Source: Candidatus Didemnitutus sp.
Lineage (GTDB): Bacteria > Verrucomicrobiota > Verrucomicrobiia > Opitutales > Opitutaceae
Assembly: GCA_030681265.1 (NCBI GenBank)
Contig: JAUXXD010000074.1
Span: 1-46,351 of the forward strand
DNA: 46,351 nt
Direction of reading: 5' to 3'
Within the stretch, counting starts at the first letter, position 1. The number at the start of each line of letters is the position of its first letter. Made by a program: the position numbers and the translations under genes. This document shows, piece after piece, positions 7,359-16,276 of this stretch. A model generated the notes under the pieces. That model did not search any database, was not told the DNA's origin, and saw only the letters and a program-made list of their open reading frames with translations.

Positions 7359-8000
7359 TCAACCGAATTCAATTTCGCTCCGCAACTGGGCCAGATAACC
7401 GCGCATATAAATCGTGCGGCGTTCCGCTTCTGCACGCCCTGCCGCCGTTTGCATCGTCGCGGCGAGCGTGAGCAGCTTCGTATAGAAATGATCCACGCAC
7501 GCCGCGTGATCGTCGGGCGGACGTCGCTCGGCAAACGGATCGTCCGGCAGGTAGAGTGGTCGCCCAAGCTCGCCCCCGAGCATCAGACAGCGCGCCAGTC
7601 CGACCGCGCCGAGCGCGTCGAGTCGGTCCGCATCCTGCACCACGCGGGCTTCCACCGTCCGCGGCGCCATGCCCGCACTGAAACTGTGCGCTTCGATCGC
7701 ATGCGAGATGTCGGCCAACCACTCCTCCGCCCAACCCCATTGGCGCAACCACCCGTTCGCTTGCACGGCGGCCAACTGTGAGGCGCGGGGCCGCTCCGGC
7801 GAGTCCTTGGCGACGGAAACGCAGTCGTGCAGCCACGCCGCGGGCAGGACGATTTCCATGCGCGCGTTTTCCGCCGCGGCCAGCCGCCGCGCATTGTGCA
7901 CCACGCGCCGCACGTGTTCGCGATCGTGCGCGGCATCGCCTCCCGCGTCGCCCACCGCCGCTTGGCACCGGGTTTCGAGTTGGGCGAGCGTCAGCGACAT
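7359..8000 (-). CDS. HD-domain phosphohydrolase (YedJ/YfbR-like)
   Basis: 213 residues from the ATG at 8000; an in-frame TTG at 8036 is less likely. The metal-binding HD set is visible: H in AHDREHVRRVVHNA, the HD pair in LPAAWLHDCV, and the late Asp in VVQDADRLDALGAVGLAR. This order is that of the YedJ-type HD hydrolases, which act on phosphorylated nucleotides or related compounds; the substrate is unknown. It follows nrdJ on the same strand with an 81-bp gap containing a hairpin. A nucleotide-related role next to ribonucleotide reductase is plausible but not shown. Confidence 0.85.
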   Translation of the reverse strand: MSLTLAQLETRCQAAVGDAGGDAAHDREHVRRVVHNARRLAAAENARMEIVLPAAWLHDCVSVAKDSPERPRASQLAAVQANGWLRQWGWAEEWLADISHAIEAHSFSAGMAPRTVEARVVQDADRLDALGAVGLARCLMLGGELGRPLYLPDDPFAERRPPDDHAACVDHFYTKLLTLAATMQTAAGRAEAERRTIYMRGYLAQLRSEIEFG

Positions 8001-8045
8001 GCCGGTGATGCAAGTCAGTGCGCCCGCCGCGGTCAATCATCCGGC

Positions 8046-8068
8046 GGCCGCAAAATGTAGCTGCGGCC
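8046..8068 (-). terminator. Hairpin between nrdJ and the HD gene
   Basis: GGCCGCA and TGCGGCC form a perfect 7-bp stem around a 9-nt loop, 13 bp after the nrdJ stop and 45 bp before the HD-gene start. No T-run follows on the minus strand, so it is a weak terminator or mRNA-processing hairpin at best. Confidence 0.3.
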
Positions 8069-8081
8069 AGCCGCGTCGCCC

Positions 8082-10565
8082 CTACGTCAACTCGCATGCC
8101 CCCCCGGCACAGGCGGCGACTTCCTTGAGCGCGGTCTCGTCCGAGTGCTCCGCGAGTTCCGTGTAGTTTACCGGCTGGTATTTCAGCCGGTTCCACTTCG
8201 CGAAATCATCTTCCGAGCCGACCGATTCGCGCGGTGCCTGCGCGTAACGTTTGTCGCCGGAGTAGCCGAGCAGCGCCACGCCGGTAAAGTGTTCGCGGTG
8301 TTCCCAGATGAACGCCGCTACTTCGTCCCACTCCTCCGGTTTCACGGTGCAGGTGTTGGAGACATTGTGGTGGAGTTGCGGCGAGCGCGATTCCTCGGCC
8401 TCACCGTTCAACACCCAGTGTTGCTGCACCAATTGGACAAAGTGCAGAAATTGCACGGCGTTGATCTCGTCGCGCAAGATGGCGTGCGGTGGTGCTTCCA
8501 CGGCAAACGTGATGACGTCATCCGTCGCCGGGCGATAAACAGACGGCTCCGTCATGTGTGCATTGTGCGCGTAAAAGTGCTGAAAGACCGGGTCGCGGCG
8601 ATTCGCCTGCACGCGCCGGAAGTAGTGTCGCGCGTGGTGCGGGTGAATCCCCGACGCCGCGCCGAGCAGCAATGATGCGGTGCCTTCCGGCTTTACACAG
8701 GTCACCCGCGCCGCCGGCCGCACACCGATGACCCCTGCGACGAGCCGATTCGCCGCACGGCAGAGGCGCGCCCCACGTTCGAGCACGTCGGGATTGAAGA
8801 GAATTTCCGGATTATCCATGAACCCGCACACCGAAACACCGAGCAGCGCATCACGCTCGTTGAGGTAACGCGTCACCGGCCCGAGATAGGGAATATGCGT
8901 ATAAGCGGCCTGCAACGTGCCGATCACCGCCGCTTGGATGCAGGCGACAAAGAAGTCGTCCTCCGTCTGGAGCACCGCGCCGTTGATCGTGCTCAAATTG
9001 CACATCTGCCAACCCGACAAGCGCATATCCGGCGACAATTCACCCTGGTAGCCGAGCGCCCGCAGCTTTGCGATTTCGTCCTCAGGCAACGGTCCCTCAA
9101 TCACCGGATGCAACCCGATCTCGCAGCACGGATTGCAGCCGTAGTCGGGGTGATCCGCGAAATAGAAACCCGGTTCGCCAAACTCTTTTTGCGCCGCGAA
9201 CAATCTCCGGAACACCGCATCATCCGACTCTGCGCGCGGCACGACGGCGGAGTTGTTCGACGCGGACCGCTGCGAATGCTTCTCAAACCAATTGCCCGTT
9301 TTCGCCGACATCATTTCATCATCGTCCGGCGAGAACAAACAGATCGTCGCCGATCGCCGGATACCGCCGCTCAACACCGCGCGCGCCGTGAACATGCAAA
9401 TATCGTAAACCTCGATCGGCCGCAGTTTGCGCCCCGCCGCGCCGGTGAGAATCGTCGCGACGTCGATCAGTGCCTGCTTCAACGGCAAATGTCCGGGGGC
9501 CTTGCCGCCCGCAGTGACGAGCGACGCACCACGCGGGCGAATCGCCGAGTAATTAAACTCCACCTGAAAATGCTCATAGTGGCTGCGCAGCAGCACGTGC
9601 AACGCATCCGCCCAACCTTCAATTGTATCGCTGATCGCGTAGTGCTGCACCGGCAGTTCCATTTCCTCCGCGCGCACCGGCAGCGTCGGCAGGCGATCCA
9701 CATGGTGCCGTTGCACTGAGAAGCCGCAGCCCGTGCCCGCCAAGAGCAGGAAAAAATACTCACGGAAAAACTCCAACCGATCAATGCAACTGAAAGAGCA
9801 GTTAAACAGCCGTGCGTGATTTTTGAGGATCGCATCGCCGCCAAACTGCAGCGAACGCATCGACGGCAACACGCGCTTCATCGCCACCGCCCCGAATGCA
9901 CGGTGAATCGCATCGGCGAGCGTGCCGCCGGAGAGCCACTCGTTGAGAAAGCGCGCGTCATCGGGCCGCACCGGCGAATCCGCCGCGGGTGCCGGAATGC
10001 GTTGCGTCAGCCGCGATTGAAAATGCGCCAGATGCATCGACATCACCCGGCGCGCGGCTTCCGCAAACGATTCGCGCCGCCCCAAATCACGGCGGAAACG
10101 CGCATACTTCGCCGTTGCGATGTAATCGCTCAGGCCGTTTTCCTCGTAGTGATTGAGCCGGTGCGCCGCCTTGCGCGCGCGGTAAATGATGTAACTGCGC
10201 GCGACGTCCCATTCGCCCTCCGCCGCGATCGCCTTTTCCACCGTGTCTTGAATCTCCTCAATCGTCGGGTGCTTGCCGGCCCGGTAAGTCAGCTCGAGCA
10301 TCCGCGTGACGCGCGCCGCAATCGCCTGCACGCGCGTAAAAGTTTCCGCGTCCAACCCAAACCGCGCCGCCGGATCACTGCGGTGCGGATTGGTGGTGGT
10401 GCCGCGTTTGACCTCGAAGAACGCGAGCGCGATCGCGCGCACGACTTTGGCGAGATCCCACGGCGCGGTCGTGCCGTCGCGCTTGGCGACACGGCGCTCC
10501 GCCACGGCGATGGGAGTGACGGATTGGCGGGGATTAAAGCGGGCGAGCAAAGTGGCAGCAGTCAT
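8082..10565 (-). CDS. nrdJ: Adenosylcobalamin-dependent (class II) ribonucleotide reductase
   Basis: 827 residues, a normal length for a single-chain class II enzyme. It reduces ribonucleotides to deoxyribonucleotides using a radical generated from coenzyme B12, so it works with or without oxygen. The N terminus has an ATP-cone-like segment (AVAERRVAKRDGTTAPWDLA). NCSFSCIDRLEFF carries one of the substrate-reducing Cys, NPCCE (N478-E482) is the thiyl-radical loop with C480, and KPEGTASLLLGAASG matches the phosphate-binding loop. The C terminus ends in a flexible CAGGAC Cys pair that would be re-reduced by thioredoxin. I see no intein and no second RNR subunit nearby. A 16-bp inverted repeat lies just upstream of the start. 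Confidence 0.95.
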   Translation of the reverse strand: MTAATLLARFNPRQSVTPIAVAERRVAKRDGTTAPWDLAKVVRAIALAFFEVKRGTTTNPHRSDPAARFGLDAETFTRVQAIAARVTRMLELTYRAGKHPTIEEIQDTVEKAIAAEGEWDVARSYIIYRARKAAHRLNHYEENGLSDYIATAKYARFRRDLGRRESFAEAARRVMSMHLAHFQSRLTQRIPAPAADSPVRPDDARFLNEWLSGGTLADAIHRAFGAVAMKRVLPSMRSLQFGGDAILKNHARLFNCSFSCIDRLEFFREYFFLLLAGTGCGFSVQRHHVDRLPTLPVRAEEMELPVQHYAISDTIEGWADALHVLLRSHYEHFQVEFNYSAIRPRGASLVTAGGKAPGHLPLKQALIDVATILTGAAGRKLRPIEVYDICMFTARAVLSGGIRRSATICLFSPDDDEMMSAKTGNWFEKHSQRSASNNSAVVPRAESDDAVFRRLFAAQKEFGEPGFYFADHPDYGCNPCCEIGLHPVIEGPLPEDEIAKLRALGYQGELSPDMRLSGWQMCNLSTINGAVLQTEDDFFVACIQAAVIGTLQAAYTHIPYLGPVTRYLNERDALLGVSVCGFMDNPEILFNPDVLERGARLCRAANRLVAGVIGVRPAARVTCVKPEGTASLLLGAASGIHPHHARHYFRRVQANRRDPVFQHFYAHNAHMTEPSVYRPATDDVITFAVEAPPHAILRDEINAVQFLHFVQLVQQHWVLNGEAEESRSPQLHHNVSNTCTVKPEEWDEVAAFIWEHREHFTGVALLGYSGDKRYAQAPRESVGSEDDFAKWNRLKYQPVNYTELAEHSDETALKEVAACAGGACELT

Positions 10566-10571
10566 CGGGAA

Positions 10572-10587
10572 ATAGTGGCCGCACTAT
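10572..10587 (-). promoter_or_regulatory. Inverted repeat upstream of nrdJ
   Basis: ATAGTGGCCGCACTAT has two perfect 6-bp arms around GCCG, 7-22 bp upstream of the nrdJ ATG, where a ribosome-binding site would normally be. The 16-bp size is that of an NrdR box, but the arms are in the opposite order (CACTAT should come first), so I do not call it NrdR. It may be an operator or a translation-controlling hairpin. Confidence 0.3.
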
Positions 10588-10686
10588 ACGCAACCGCCGC
10601 CCGCCCCGCTAACCATCGCTTGGTTAAAGTCGTTTATCTTTGCGCATAAATTGCGCGAAATTTCGGCGAAATACCGCCTCCGCCTT

Positions 10687-10983
10687 TTACGACCCCGCAA
10701 CGACCGCCTGCGCGAATACGGCAAACACGTTCGTGTAAGTCCACACGGTCACAAAAGAGGCCGCGTCCCACCCGCCAAACCACTCGCGCAGCCGCGCCAG
10801 TCGCAGCACGCCATACCAACCGGCCCACAAGCCCGCACCGCCGGCCAGTCCGATCAGCCGAAACCCGTCCGGCAACGCCGCCGCGAGCCCAACCAACAGC
10901 GCGGCCGCACTGAAAATATGCACGACCGCTTCGATCAGCCCGACGCGGCGCAGCGTATTCCCGTGGAGATTTGAATCCGCCAT
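10687..10983 (-). CDS. Small three-span membrane protein, unknown
   Basis: 98 residues from the ATG at 10983. Hydrophobic segments are at about residues 17-37, 42-60 and 78-95. The N terminus (ADSNLHGNTLRRVGLIEA) is polar and likely cytoplasmic. There are no recognisable motifs. It lies between thrA and nrdJ on the same strand, with 82 bp upstream and 121 bp downstream, so it may be transcribed alone. Codon use looks like that of the neighbours, and a real gene is likely because the hydrophobic pattern is regular. Function unknown. Confidence 0.6.
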   Translation of the reverse strand: MADSNLHGNTLRRVGLIEAVVHIFSAAALLVGLAAALPDGFRLIGLAGGAGLWAGWYGVLRLARLREWFGGWDAASFVTVWTYTNVFAVFAQAVVAGS

Positions 10984-11021
10984 CACCCCACTACCTTACC
11001 CGCCCAACCCCGCCCCGACCA

Positions 11022-11037
11022 TACGCAGAGCTGCGTA
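11022..11037 (-). terminator. Hairpin after the AK-HSD gene
   Basis: TACGCAGAGCTGCGTA forms a perfect 7-bp stem with a 2-nt loop, 28 bp beyond the thrA stop and 38 bp before the small membrane-protein start. It has no T-run, so it may equally be an operator for the small gene. Confidence 0.25.
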
Positions 11038-11065
11038 AATTGCGCCGGCAATCTCCGCGCGCAAC

Positions 11066-13549
11066 TCAGGCTTGGCGCCCGCTGCGCAGATTTTGCGCCA
11101 AGCGCAGAATATCCGCGAGCACACCCGCCGCCGTCACATCGCCGCCCGCGCCCGCCCCGCGCACCACCATCGGGTATTCGCGATAACGCTCGGTGTGAAA
11201 CGCGACAAACGCCTCCGCCCCGCGCAACGGTCCCGCCGGATGCGCCGCATCGACGCCCACGGGCGCCACCGACACTTTCGCCGCGCCGCCGTTGATTTCG
11301 ATCCGTGCCAAATAGCGCAACAACTGCCCCGACGCGCGCATCTCCGCCACGCGCGCCGCCAACGTCGCATCCGCCGTGCTGAGCTTTTGCAAAAACGCCT
11401 CCGGATCATCTTCCTGCAAAAATCCCGCCGGCACGAACGGTTCCAACGCCACGTCGCCGAGATCGAGCGCGAGCCCGAGCTCGCGCGCGAGGATGAGGGC
11501 CTTGCGCGCCACATCGAGACCCGACAAATCGTCGCGCGGATGCGGCTCGGTGTAGCCGAGTTCCTTGGCGCGACGCACCGCGACCGACAGCGGCACCTCG
11601 GCCGTAAGTTGCTCGCACAAATAGCCGAGCGTGCCCGAAAACGCGCCTTCGATCCGCACCACTTGGTCGCCGGTGCGCACAAGATTCTTCAGTGTCTCGA
11701 TCACCGGCAGCGCTGCGCCGACGGTGGTTTCATAAAGATAGACGCGATAGGTGCGCCGCGCCGACGCGTGCAACTCCTCGCGCTGCGCCCACGGCAACGC
11801 CAACGGCTGCTTGTTGGCCGACACGACATTGATCCCGAGCGCGAACGCCGCGATGTAAACCTGCTCCATCCCCGCCGACGCCGTGCAATCAACCAGCACC
11901 GGATTGGGCAACCGCGCCAACTCGGCCAGCAAATCATGCACGCCGCGCGGTTCCTGCGTCGCGCCGAGCAGTTCCACCGCTTTCTCCGGCGTGAAACCGC
12001 GCGCCTCAAACACCCCGCCGCGACTGCCGGCCAAGCCGACGAGCCGCACGTTGACATCGTGATGCGCCCGCAAATCCGTGCCGTGCGCCGCCAGTTGTTT
12101 CAACAGACTGCCACCGACGATACCTTTGCCGAGCAACAACACGTTCAATTCCGCATGCGCCAAATTAAACGCCGCGTGCACTGTCCGCACCGCCAACGCC
12201 GTGTCCGCCGCATCGACGACCACGGAGATGCTGCGCGCTGCCGCACCTTGCGCCAAGGCGCGCACCACCACACCGACCGATCCGATCGCGTGCAACATGC
12301 GGCCGGAAACGTTCGGCTTTCGCCCCATCGTCTCGGCGACGAGCGTCACCAGCGACACCGGCGACAACACCGGCCCGAGCGTCAGGTCGCCGCGCAACAA
12401 TTCCGATTCAAGCGTGCGCGCGAGAATTTCCTTCGCCCGCGATTCATCGGAGAGCGGAACGACGACGGAGAAAGTCTGGCCGAGCGTTGACTCGGTCACG
12501 AGCCACACCCGCACTCCTTCGGCGTCGAGCGCTGCGACAATGCGGCTGCCGACAGGGCGCCCGATGCCCGTCCGGCGTGATTGCACGCCGATGAGCGAGA
12601 GTTGCTCCAAACTCGTGACGCAGGTTGGACGCGCTGGATCGGAATTGCCCGTCGCGTCAATCCGCGTGCCGGGTGCATCGGGACGCGTCGTGCTGCGAAT
12701 GATAAGCGCCGCCCCGCAATCGCGCAGCGGAATGATCGTGCGCGAGTGAAACATCCGCGTGCCAAAATAGGCGAGTTCGAGCGCTTCGTCGTAGGAGAGC
12801 CGGTCCACCGGACTCGCCTCGCGCACGAGACCCGGGTCCGCCGTCATCACGCCGAGCACATCCGTCCACACGGTGACTGATTCCGCTTTGAACAAAGACG
12901 CGACCAGCGTCGCGGTGTAATCCGAACCATTGCGGCCAAGTGTGGTCGTGTGGCCGTCGCGCGTGCGACCGATAAAACCGGAGACGATCGGCACCACATT
13001 TTCGAGACTGGGGCGAATCCCGCGAAACTTCAGCGCGGTGGCGGTCACATCGATTTCCGCCGCACCAAACGTCGCGTCTGTCACCACGAATTCGCGCGCA
13101 TCCACCGGTTGCGCCGGAGTGCCGAGTTCGGTCAGTGCGCGCGAAACCAGTGCGATCGAAATGCGTTCGCCCGCGCTGATCACGGCGTCGAGCGAACGCG
13201 GCGAACACTCGCGCGTCAGTTCGATGCCCGAGAGAATTCGTTCCGCCGGCGTCAACACTTCGTCGAGATCGGCTTTGAACGCCCGCAAGCCATGCGGCGT
13301 GAGCACGGGACGCGCGGTGGTCATCGCCAGTTCGCGCACGCGCGCTAGTTCACCACGGGCCGCCGTGATTTCGCCGTCCGCCGCTGCCCGCGCCGCCGCG
13401 AGCAGCCAATCCGTCGTATCCCCGAGCGCAGATACCACCACCCCCAACGGCCGTGGGCCGGTGGCGATGAGTTCGATCACGCGCGGCAATCGGCCGGGTG
13501 TGCCGAGCGATGAGCCGCCGAATTTATAGATCTGCCAGGGAACGTTCAT
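11066..13549 (-). CDS. thrA: Bifunctional aspartokinase / homoserine dehydrogenase
   Basis: 827 residues. The N-terminal kinase starts with YKFGGSSLG, the aspartokinase nucleotide signature, and includes GFIGRTRDGHTTTLGRNGSD. Two ACT regulatory repeats lie around 320-460. The C-terminal dehydrogenase begins with a Rossmann motif (VLLLGKGIVGGSLLKQLA) near residue 465 and includes VSANKQPLALPW and GAFSGTLGYL. The enzyme catalyses the first and third steps from aspartate to threonine and methionine in the cytoplasm. Its length matches E. coli ThrA/MetL. Its start codon overlaps the metX stop as ATGA, implying translational coupling, so the pair channels aspartate semialdehyde to O-acetylhomoserine. 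Feedback control through ACT domains is expected from the family. Confidence 0.95.
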   Translation of the reverse strand: MNVPWQIYKFGGSSLGTPGRLPRVIELIATGPRPLGVVVSALGDTTDWLLAAARAAADGEITAARGELARVRELAMTTARPVLTPHGLRAFKADLDEVLTPAERILSGIELTRECSPRSLDAVISAGERISIALVSRALTELGTPAQPVDAREFVVTDATFGAAEIDVTATALKFRGIRPSLENVVPIVSGFIGRTRDGHTTTLGRNGSDYTATLVASLFKAESVTVWTDVLGVMTADPGLVREASPVDRLSYDEALELAYFGTRMFHSRTIIPLRDCGAALIIRSTTRPDAPGTRIDATGNSDPARPTCVTSLEQLSLIGVQSRRTGIGRPVGSRIVAALDAEGVRVWLVTESTLGQTFSVVVPLSDESRAKEILARTLESELLRGDLTLGPVLSPVSLVTLVAETMGRKPNVSGRMLHAIGSVGVVVRALAQGAAARSISVVVDAADTALAVRTVHAAFNLAHAELNVLLLGKGIVGGSLLKQLAAHGTDLRAHHDVNVRLVGLAGSRGGVFEARGFTPEKAVELLGATQEPRGVHDLLAELARLPNPVLVDCTASAGMEQVYIAAFALGINVVSANKQPLALPWAQREELHASARRTYRVYLYETTVGAALPVIETLKNLVRTGDQVVRIEGAFSGTLGYLCEQLTAEVPLSVAVRRAKELGYTEPHPRDDLSGLDVARKALILARELGLALDLGDVALEPFVPAGFLQEDDPEAFLQKLSTADATLAARVAEMRASGQLLRYLARIEINGGAAKVSVAPVGVDAAHPAGPLRGAEAFVAFHTERYREYPMVVRGAGAGGDVTAAGVLADILRLAQNLRSGRQA

Positions 13550-14622
13550 GATACGGAAAGTTTGAGTGCGCGCTTAATCAACGGCTCCAGTTGTCGCCAT
13601 TCAATCAAGAAGGCGTCGTGTCCATGCGGACTACGCAACGTCGCCCGACTCACGAACACGTCAGCGGCACGGAGAGCGGCGACGAGTTGATCGGACTGCG
13701 CGGGTGGAAAAAGTTGATCGGTGTCGACGTCCACCACGAGGGCCGCCGCGCGGATACACGCGAGCGCCGGACGGCGTCCGCCGGGCAACGGTAGCGTGAG
13801 GTCGTGGTGGTCCATCGCGTCGAGTTGAGCTTCGTAACACGCGGCCGTGAAGCGACTGTTTAGTTTGCGCCCGTGATGTTCGAGATAGCCGCCGATCGTC
13901 TGCGCCGTCTGCTTTTGCGCGAGTCCGGGTTCGGCGCGATAGGTCATCATCGCGATCTGACGCGCCACTTCGAGTCCGCGCGCCGCGTGATGCGGATAAC
14001 CGGGATCGACCTGCAACACGCCCCGCGCCACGTGATTCCATCCCGCCACCCACGCACTCGTCTTGGCCGTCGTCGCAATGGGTAGAATCCGCGCAAATCG
14101 TTTCGGGGCCAACGCCGCGAGTGCGAGCACGACCATGCCGCCCAACGAGCCGCCCGCGGCCAAATGAACGCGCTTGATGCCGAGCGCATCGAGTCCCTGC
14201 AAAATCGCGCCCGCCACATCGAGACTCGTCAGCGTCGCTTTCTTGCCGCGCGGAAATCCGGCGCTGCCCGGCGCACTGCTGCCGTAGAACGAGCCGAGAT
14301 TATTGAAACAGAGGATGCGGAATTTTTGCGGATCGAGTGCGCGACCCGGACCAATCAACGGCTCCCACCAACCGTCTTCGCCGCCCGCCCGCGCGCCACC
14401 GGTCAACGCGTGCACCAGCAACACCGTTGGCACATCAGTCCTCGGATTCTCTGGGGTGTCATCGGCGCGACTCCACCACCAGGCCGCCGCGCGATGTTGC
14501 CGCACACGACCACCCCGCACCAAAGCGAGTGGAGGCAGGGACAAAATAAACGAATGCGGGGCGGCCGACACCGCTCCATCGGACTGCGTTTGCCCGGCAC
14601 TCACAATACGCCAGCAAGTCAT
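13546..14622 (-). CDS. metX: Homoserine O-acetyltransferase
   Basis: 358 residues, alpha/beta hydrolase fold. It acetylates homoserine with acetyl-CoA for methionine synthesis. The catalytic triad is visible: the nucleophile in AAGGSLGGMV, Asp in VDVDTDQLFPP and His in RSPHGHDAFL. LVHALTGGARAG forms the oxyanion side, and FRILCFNNLGSFYGSS matches the MetX active-site entry. Succinyl versus acetyl specificity cannot be assigned safely without alignment, so the usual name for this family is used. The gene is upstream of and overlaps thrA by 4 bp. It is divergent from the cystathionine gamma-synthase gene, with 98 bp between them that may hold both promoters. The start at 14622 is likely but not certain. 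Confidence 0.92.
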   Translation of the reverse strand: MTCWRIVSAGQTQSDGAVSAAPHSFILSLPPLALVRGGRVRQHRAAAWWWSRADDTPENPRTDVPTVLLVHALTGGARAGGEDGWWEPLIGPGRALDPQKFRILCFNNLGSFYGSSAPGSAGFPRGKKATLTSLDVAGAILQGLDALGIKRVHLAAGGSLGGMVVLALAALAPKRFARILPIATTAKTSAWVAGWNHVARGVLQVDPGYPHHAARGLEVARQIAMMTYRAEPGLAQKQTAQTIGGYLEHHGRKLNSRFTAACYEAQLDAMDHHDLTLPLPGGRRPALACIRAAALVVDVDTDQLFPPAQSDQLVAALRAADVFVSRATLRSPHGHDAFLIEWRQLEPLIKRALKLSVS

Positions 14623-14720
14623 ACCGCCGCCGTCTTATCACTCGCGATATGACATGGAAACAACTACAGGTGACGCGTCGTGACGTTGCGCTGCTGGCGG
14701 GACGCGCGGCCAACTGAATT

Positions 14721-16214
14721 ATGTCCGTTCTCTTCTCGCCGCCCCTCGGGCATCCGATCCCCGGCTCGCCGCACTCTGTCTCGTGCAGCTTACCGACGAT
14801 GGCGGACGTCATCGGCTATGAAGAGCGCGCGGCGGCGGTCGTGCACGCGATGACTGCCGGCTACCCACGTTTTGCCGTGCATCCGTTTGTGGCCGAGTTG
14901 ACAACGCACCTCACCACGGCACTCGCGCAATCAAACGAGCACCTCTGGCCAGTGCTCAATGCCCGCGCCGCACGCGAACTGATCCGACACCTCGGCACCG
15001 GACGCAGCCTCACTCACGCAGGAGTGGAGGTGGTGTTGCACGGAGCGGAACCGGCGTTGATCACCGCCGGTAAATTGTGGCTGCAACACCGCGGCGGCCT
15101 GCTGAGTTCGCGCGCCGCGGAAGACGCCTTGGTGCGACTCGGGCGGCGCACGGCAGTGTTGCCGGAAAACGTTTTTGACGGTGACGCGACCGCCGAAGTG
15201 CAGCGCGTGCTATCGCGACACTTTCCCGTAGCGCCGACGGAAATTCATTTGGCATCAAGCGGCATGAGCGCGATGCAGGCGGCCTTCGAGGCGATTCGCG
15301 CCGTGCAAGCGCCGCGCGGGCGCACGGTGTGGATTCAACTCGGCTGGCTCTATCTCGACACGATTGCATTGCTCAAAAAATTTACGCCCGATCCGACGCG
15401 CGACTACCTCGTGCAACACGACGTCACCGATCTGGCGGCGCTGGAACGATTGTTCGCAGCGCATGGTGAACGGCTAGCGGGCGTGATCACGGAAGCGCCG
15501 ACCAATCCGTTACTGCATACCGCCGATCTCGCGGCGATCGCGGATCTCGCGCAGCGGCACGGCGTGCGGGTGATTTGCGATCCGTCAATCGCCTCGCCGC
15601 TCAATGTCGAGGTGCTGCCCCACGCCGACATCGTCGCGTGCAGTTTGACGAAATATGTTTCGCCCGAAGGCGATGTGATGGCCGGCGCAGCGGTGGTGAA
15701 TCCGCGCGGCCCGGATGCGGCGGCGCTGGCGGCGGCCGTGCCGACGTTGCTCGATCCGCCCTACCCGCGTGATTTGGCGCGCTTGGCGGCGGAGATAGGC
15801 AGCGCCGAGGAAGTCGTCGCGCGGATCAACGCCAATACGCCGGCGGTCGTGGCCTTTTTGCAAAAGCACCCGTCCGTGGCGCGCGTGTGGTGGTCGCACC
15901 AAGCGGCGACGGCGGAAAATTTCCGACGGATTGCGCGTTCGCCAGCGTCGGTCGGTGCCGTGGTTTCGTTTACCCTGCATGGAAAACTAGCGGGCTTCTA
16001 CGATCGGGTCGCGGTGGCGAAGGGGCCGAGTTTCGGCATGGCGACGACGCTGCTCTGTCCCTACATCTACCTCGCGCATTACGATCTGCTGCCGCACCGG
16101 AGCACCAGCACGGCGTTGGCCGACGCGGGCATCCCGCCGGAGTTGCTGCGCTTGTCGGTCGGCGCCGAGCCGGTGGAGGATATCATCGCGACGCTGGCGG
16201 CGGCGTTGGCTTGA
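14721..16214 (+). CDS. Cystathionine gamma-synthase-like PLP enzyme (long form)
   Basis: 497 residues, about 110 longer than E. coli MetB. The extra part is an N-terminal domain beginning LGHPIPGSPHSVSCSLPT, a hallmark of the long cystathionine gamma-synthases of fungi and some bacteria. The PLP lysine is K311 in CSLTKYVSPEGD. LASSGMSAMQAAFEA and ITEAPTNPLL are further family motifs. It would join O-acetylhomoserine from the adjacent metX product with cysteine to give cystathionine. The divergent arrangement with metX-thrA supports a role in methionine synthesis. Direct sulfhydrylation to homocysteine is the alternative activity in this family. A strong hairpin follows the stop codon. Confidence 0.88.
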   Translation: MSVLFSPPLGHPIPGSPHSVSCSLPTMADVIGYEERAAAVVHAMTAGYPRFAVHPFVAELTTHLTTALAQSNEHLWPVLNARAARELIRHLGTGRSLTHAGVEVVLHGAEPALITAGKLWLQHRGGLLSSRAAEDALVRLGRRTAVLPENVFDGDATAEVQRVLSRHFPVAPTEIHLASSGMSAMQAAFEAIRAVQAPRGRTVWIQLGWLYLDTIALLKKFTPDPTRDYLVQHDVTDLAALERLFAAHGERLAGVITEAPTNPLLHTADLAAIADLAQRHGVRVICDPSIASPLNVEVLPHADIVACSLTKYVSPEGDVMAGAAVVNPRGPDAAALAAAVPTLLDPPYPRDLARLAAEIGSAEEVVARINANTPAVVAFLQKHPSVARVWWSHQAATAENFRRIARSPASVGAVVSFTLHGKLAGFYDRVAVAKGPSFGMATTLLCPYIYLAHYDLLPHRSTSTALADAGIPPELLRLSVGAEPVEDIIATLAAALA

Positions 16215-16215
16215 G

Positions 16216-16246
16216 GGCGCCCAGCGCGTGTTTTCGCGCTCGCGCC
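16216..16246 (+). terminator. Strong hairpin after cystathionine gamma-synthase
   Basis: GGCGC and AGCGCG pair with CGCGCT and GCGCC around a TGTTTT loop, immediately after the stop codon at 16214. There is no clear T-run after the stem, so termination is likely but not certain. Confidence 0.4.
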
Positions 16247-16276
16247 GGATGGCACGACCGTTTCACCTCGGCGGCC

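Noticed and set aside
10572-10587. NrdR box
   Set aside because: The arms are in reversed order compared with the NrdR consensus and only one copy is present, so only a generic inverted repeat is reported.
11072-12490. 472-codon plus-strand open frame inside the AK-HSD gene
   Set aside because: Translation is dominated by Arg, His and Gln, typical of the antisense of a GC-rich coding sequence.
14623-14720. SAM riboswitch between metX and cystathionine gamma-synthase
   Set aside because: No SAM-I or SAM-II consensus blocks could be recognised by eye; a covariance-model search would be needed.
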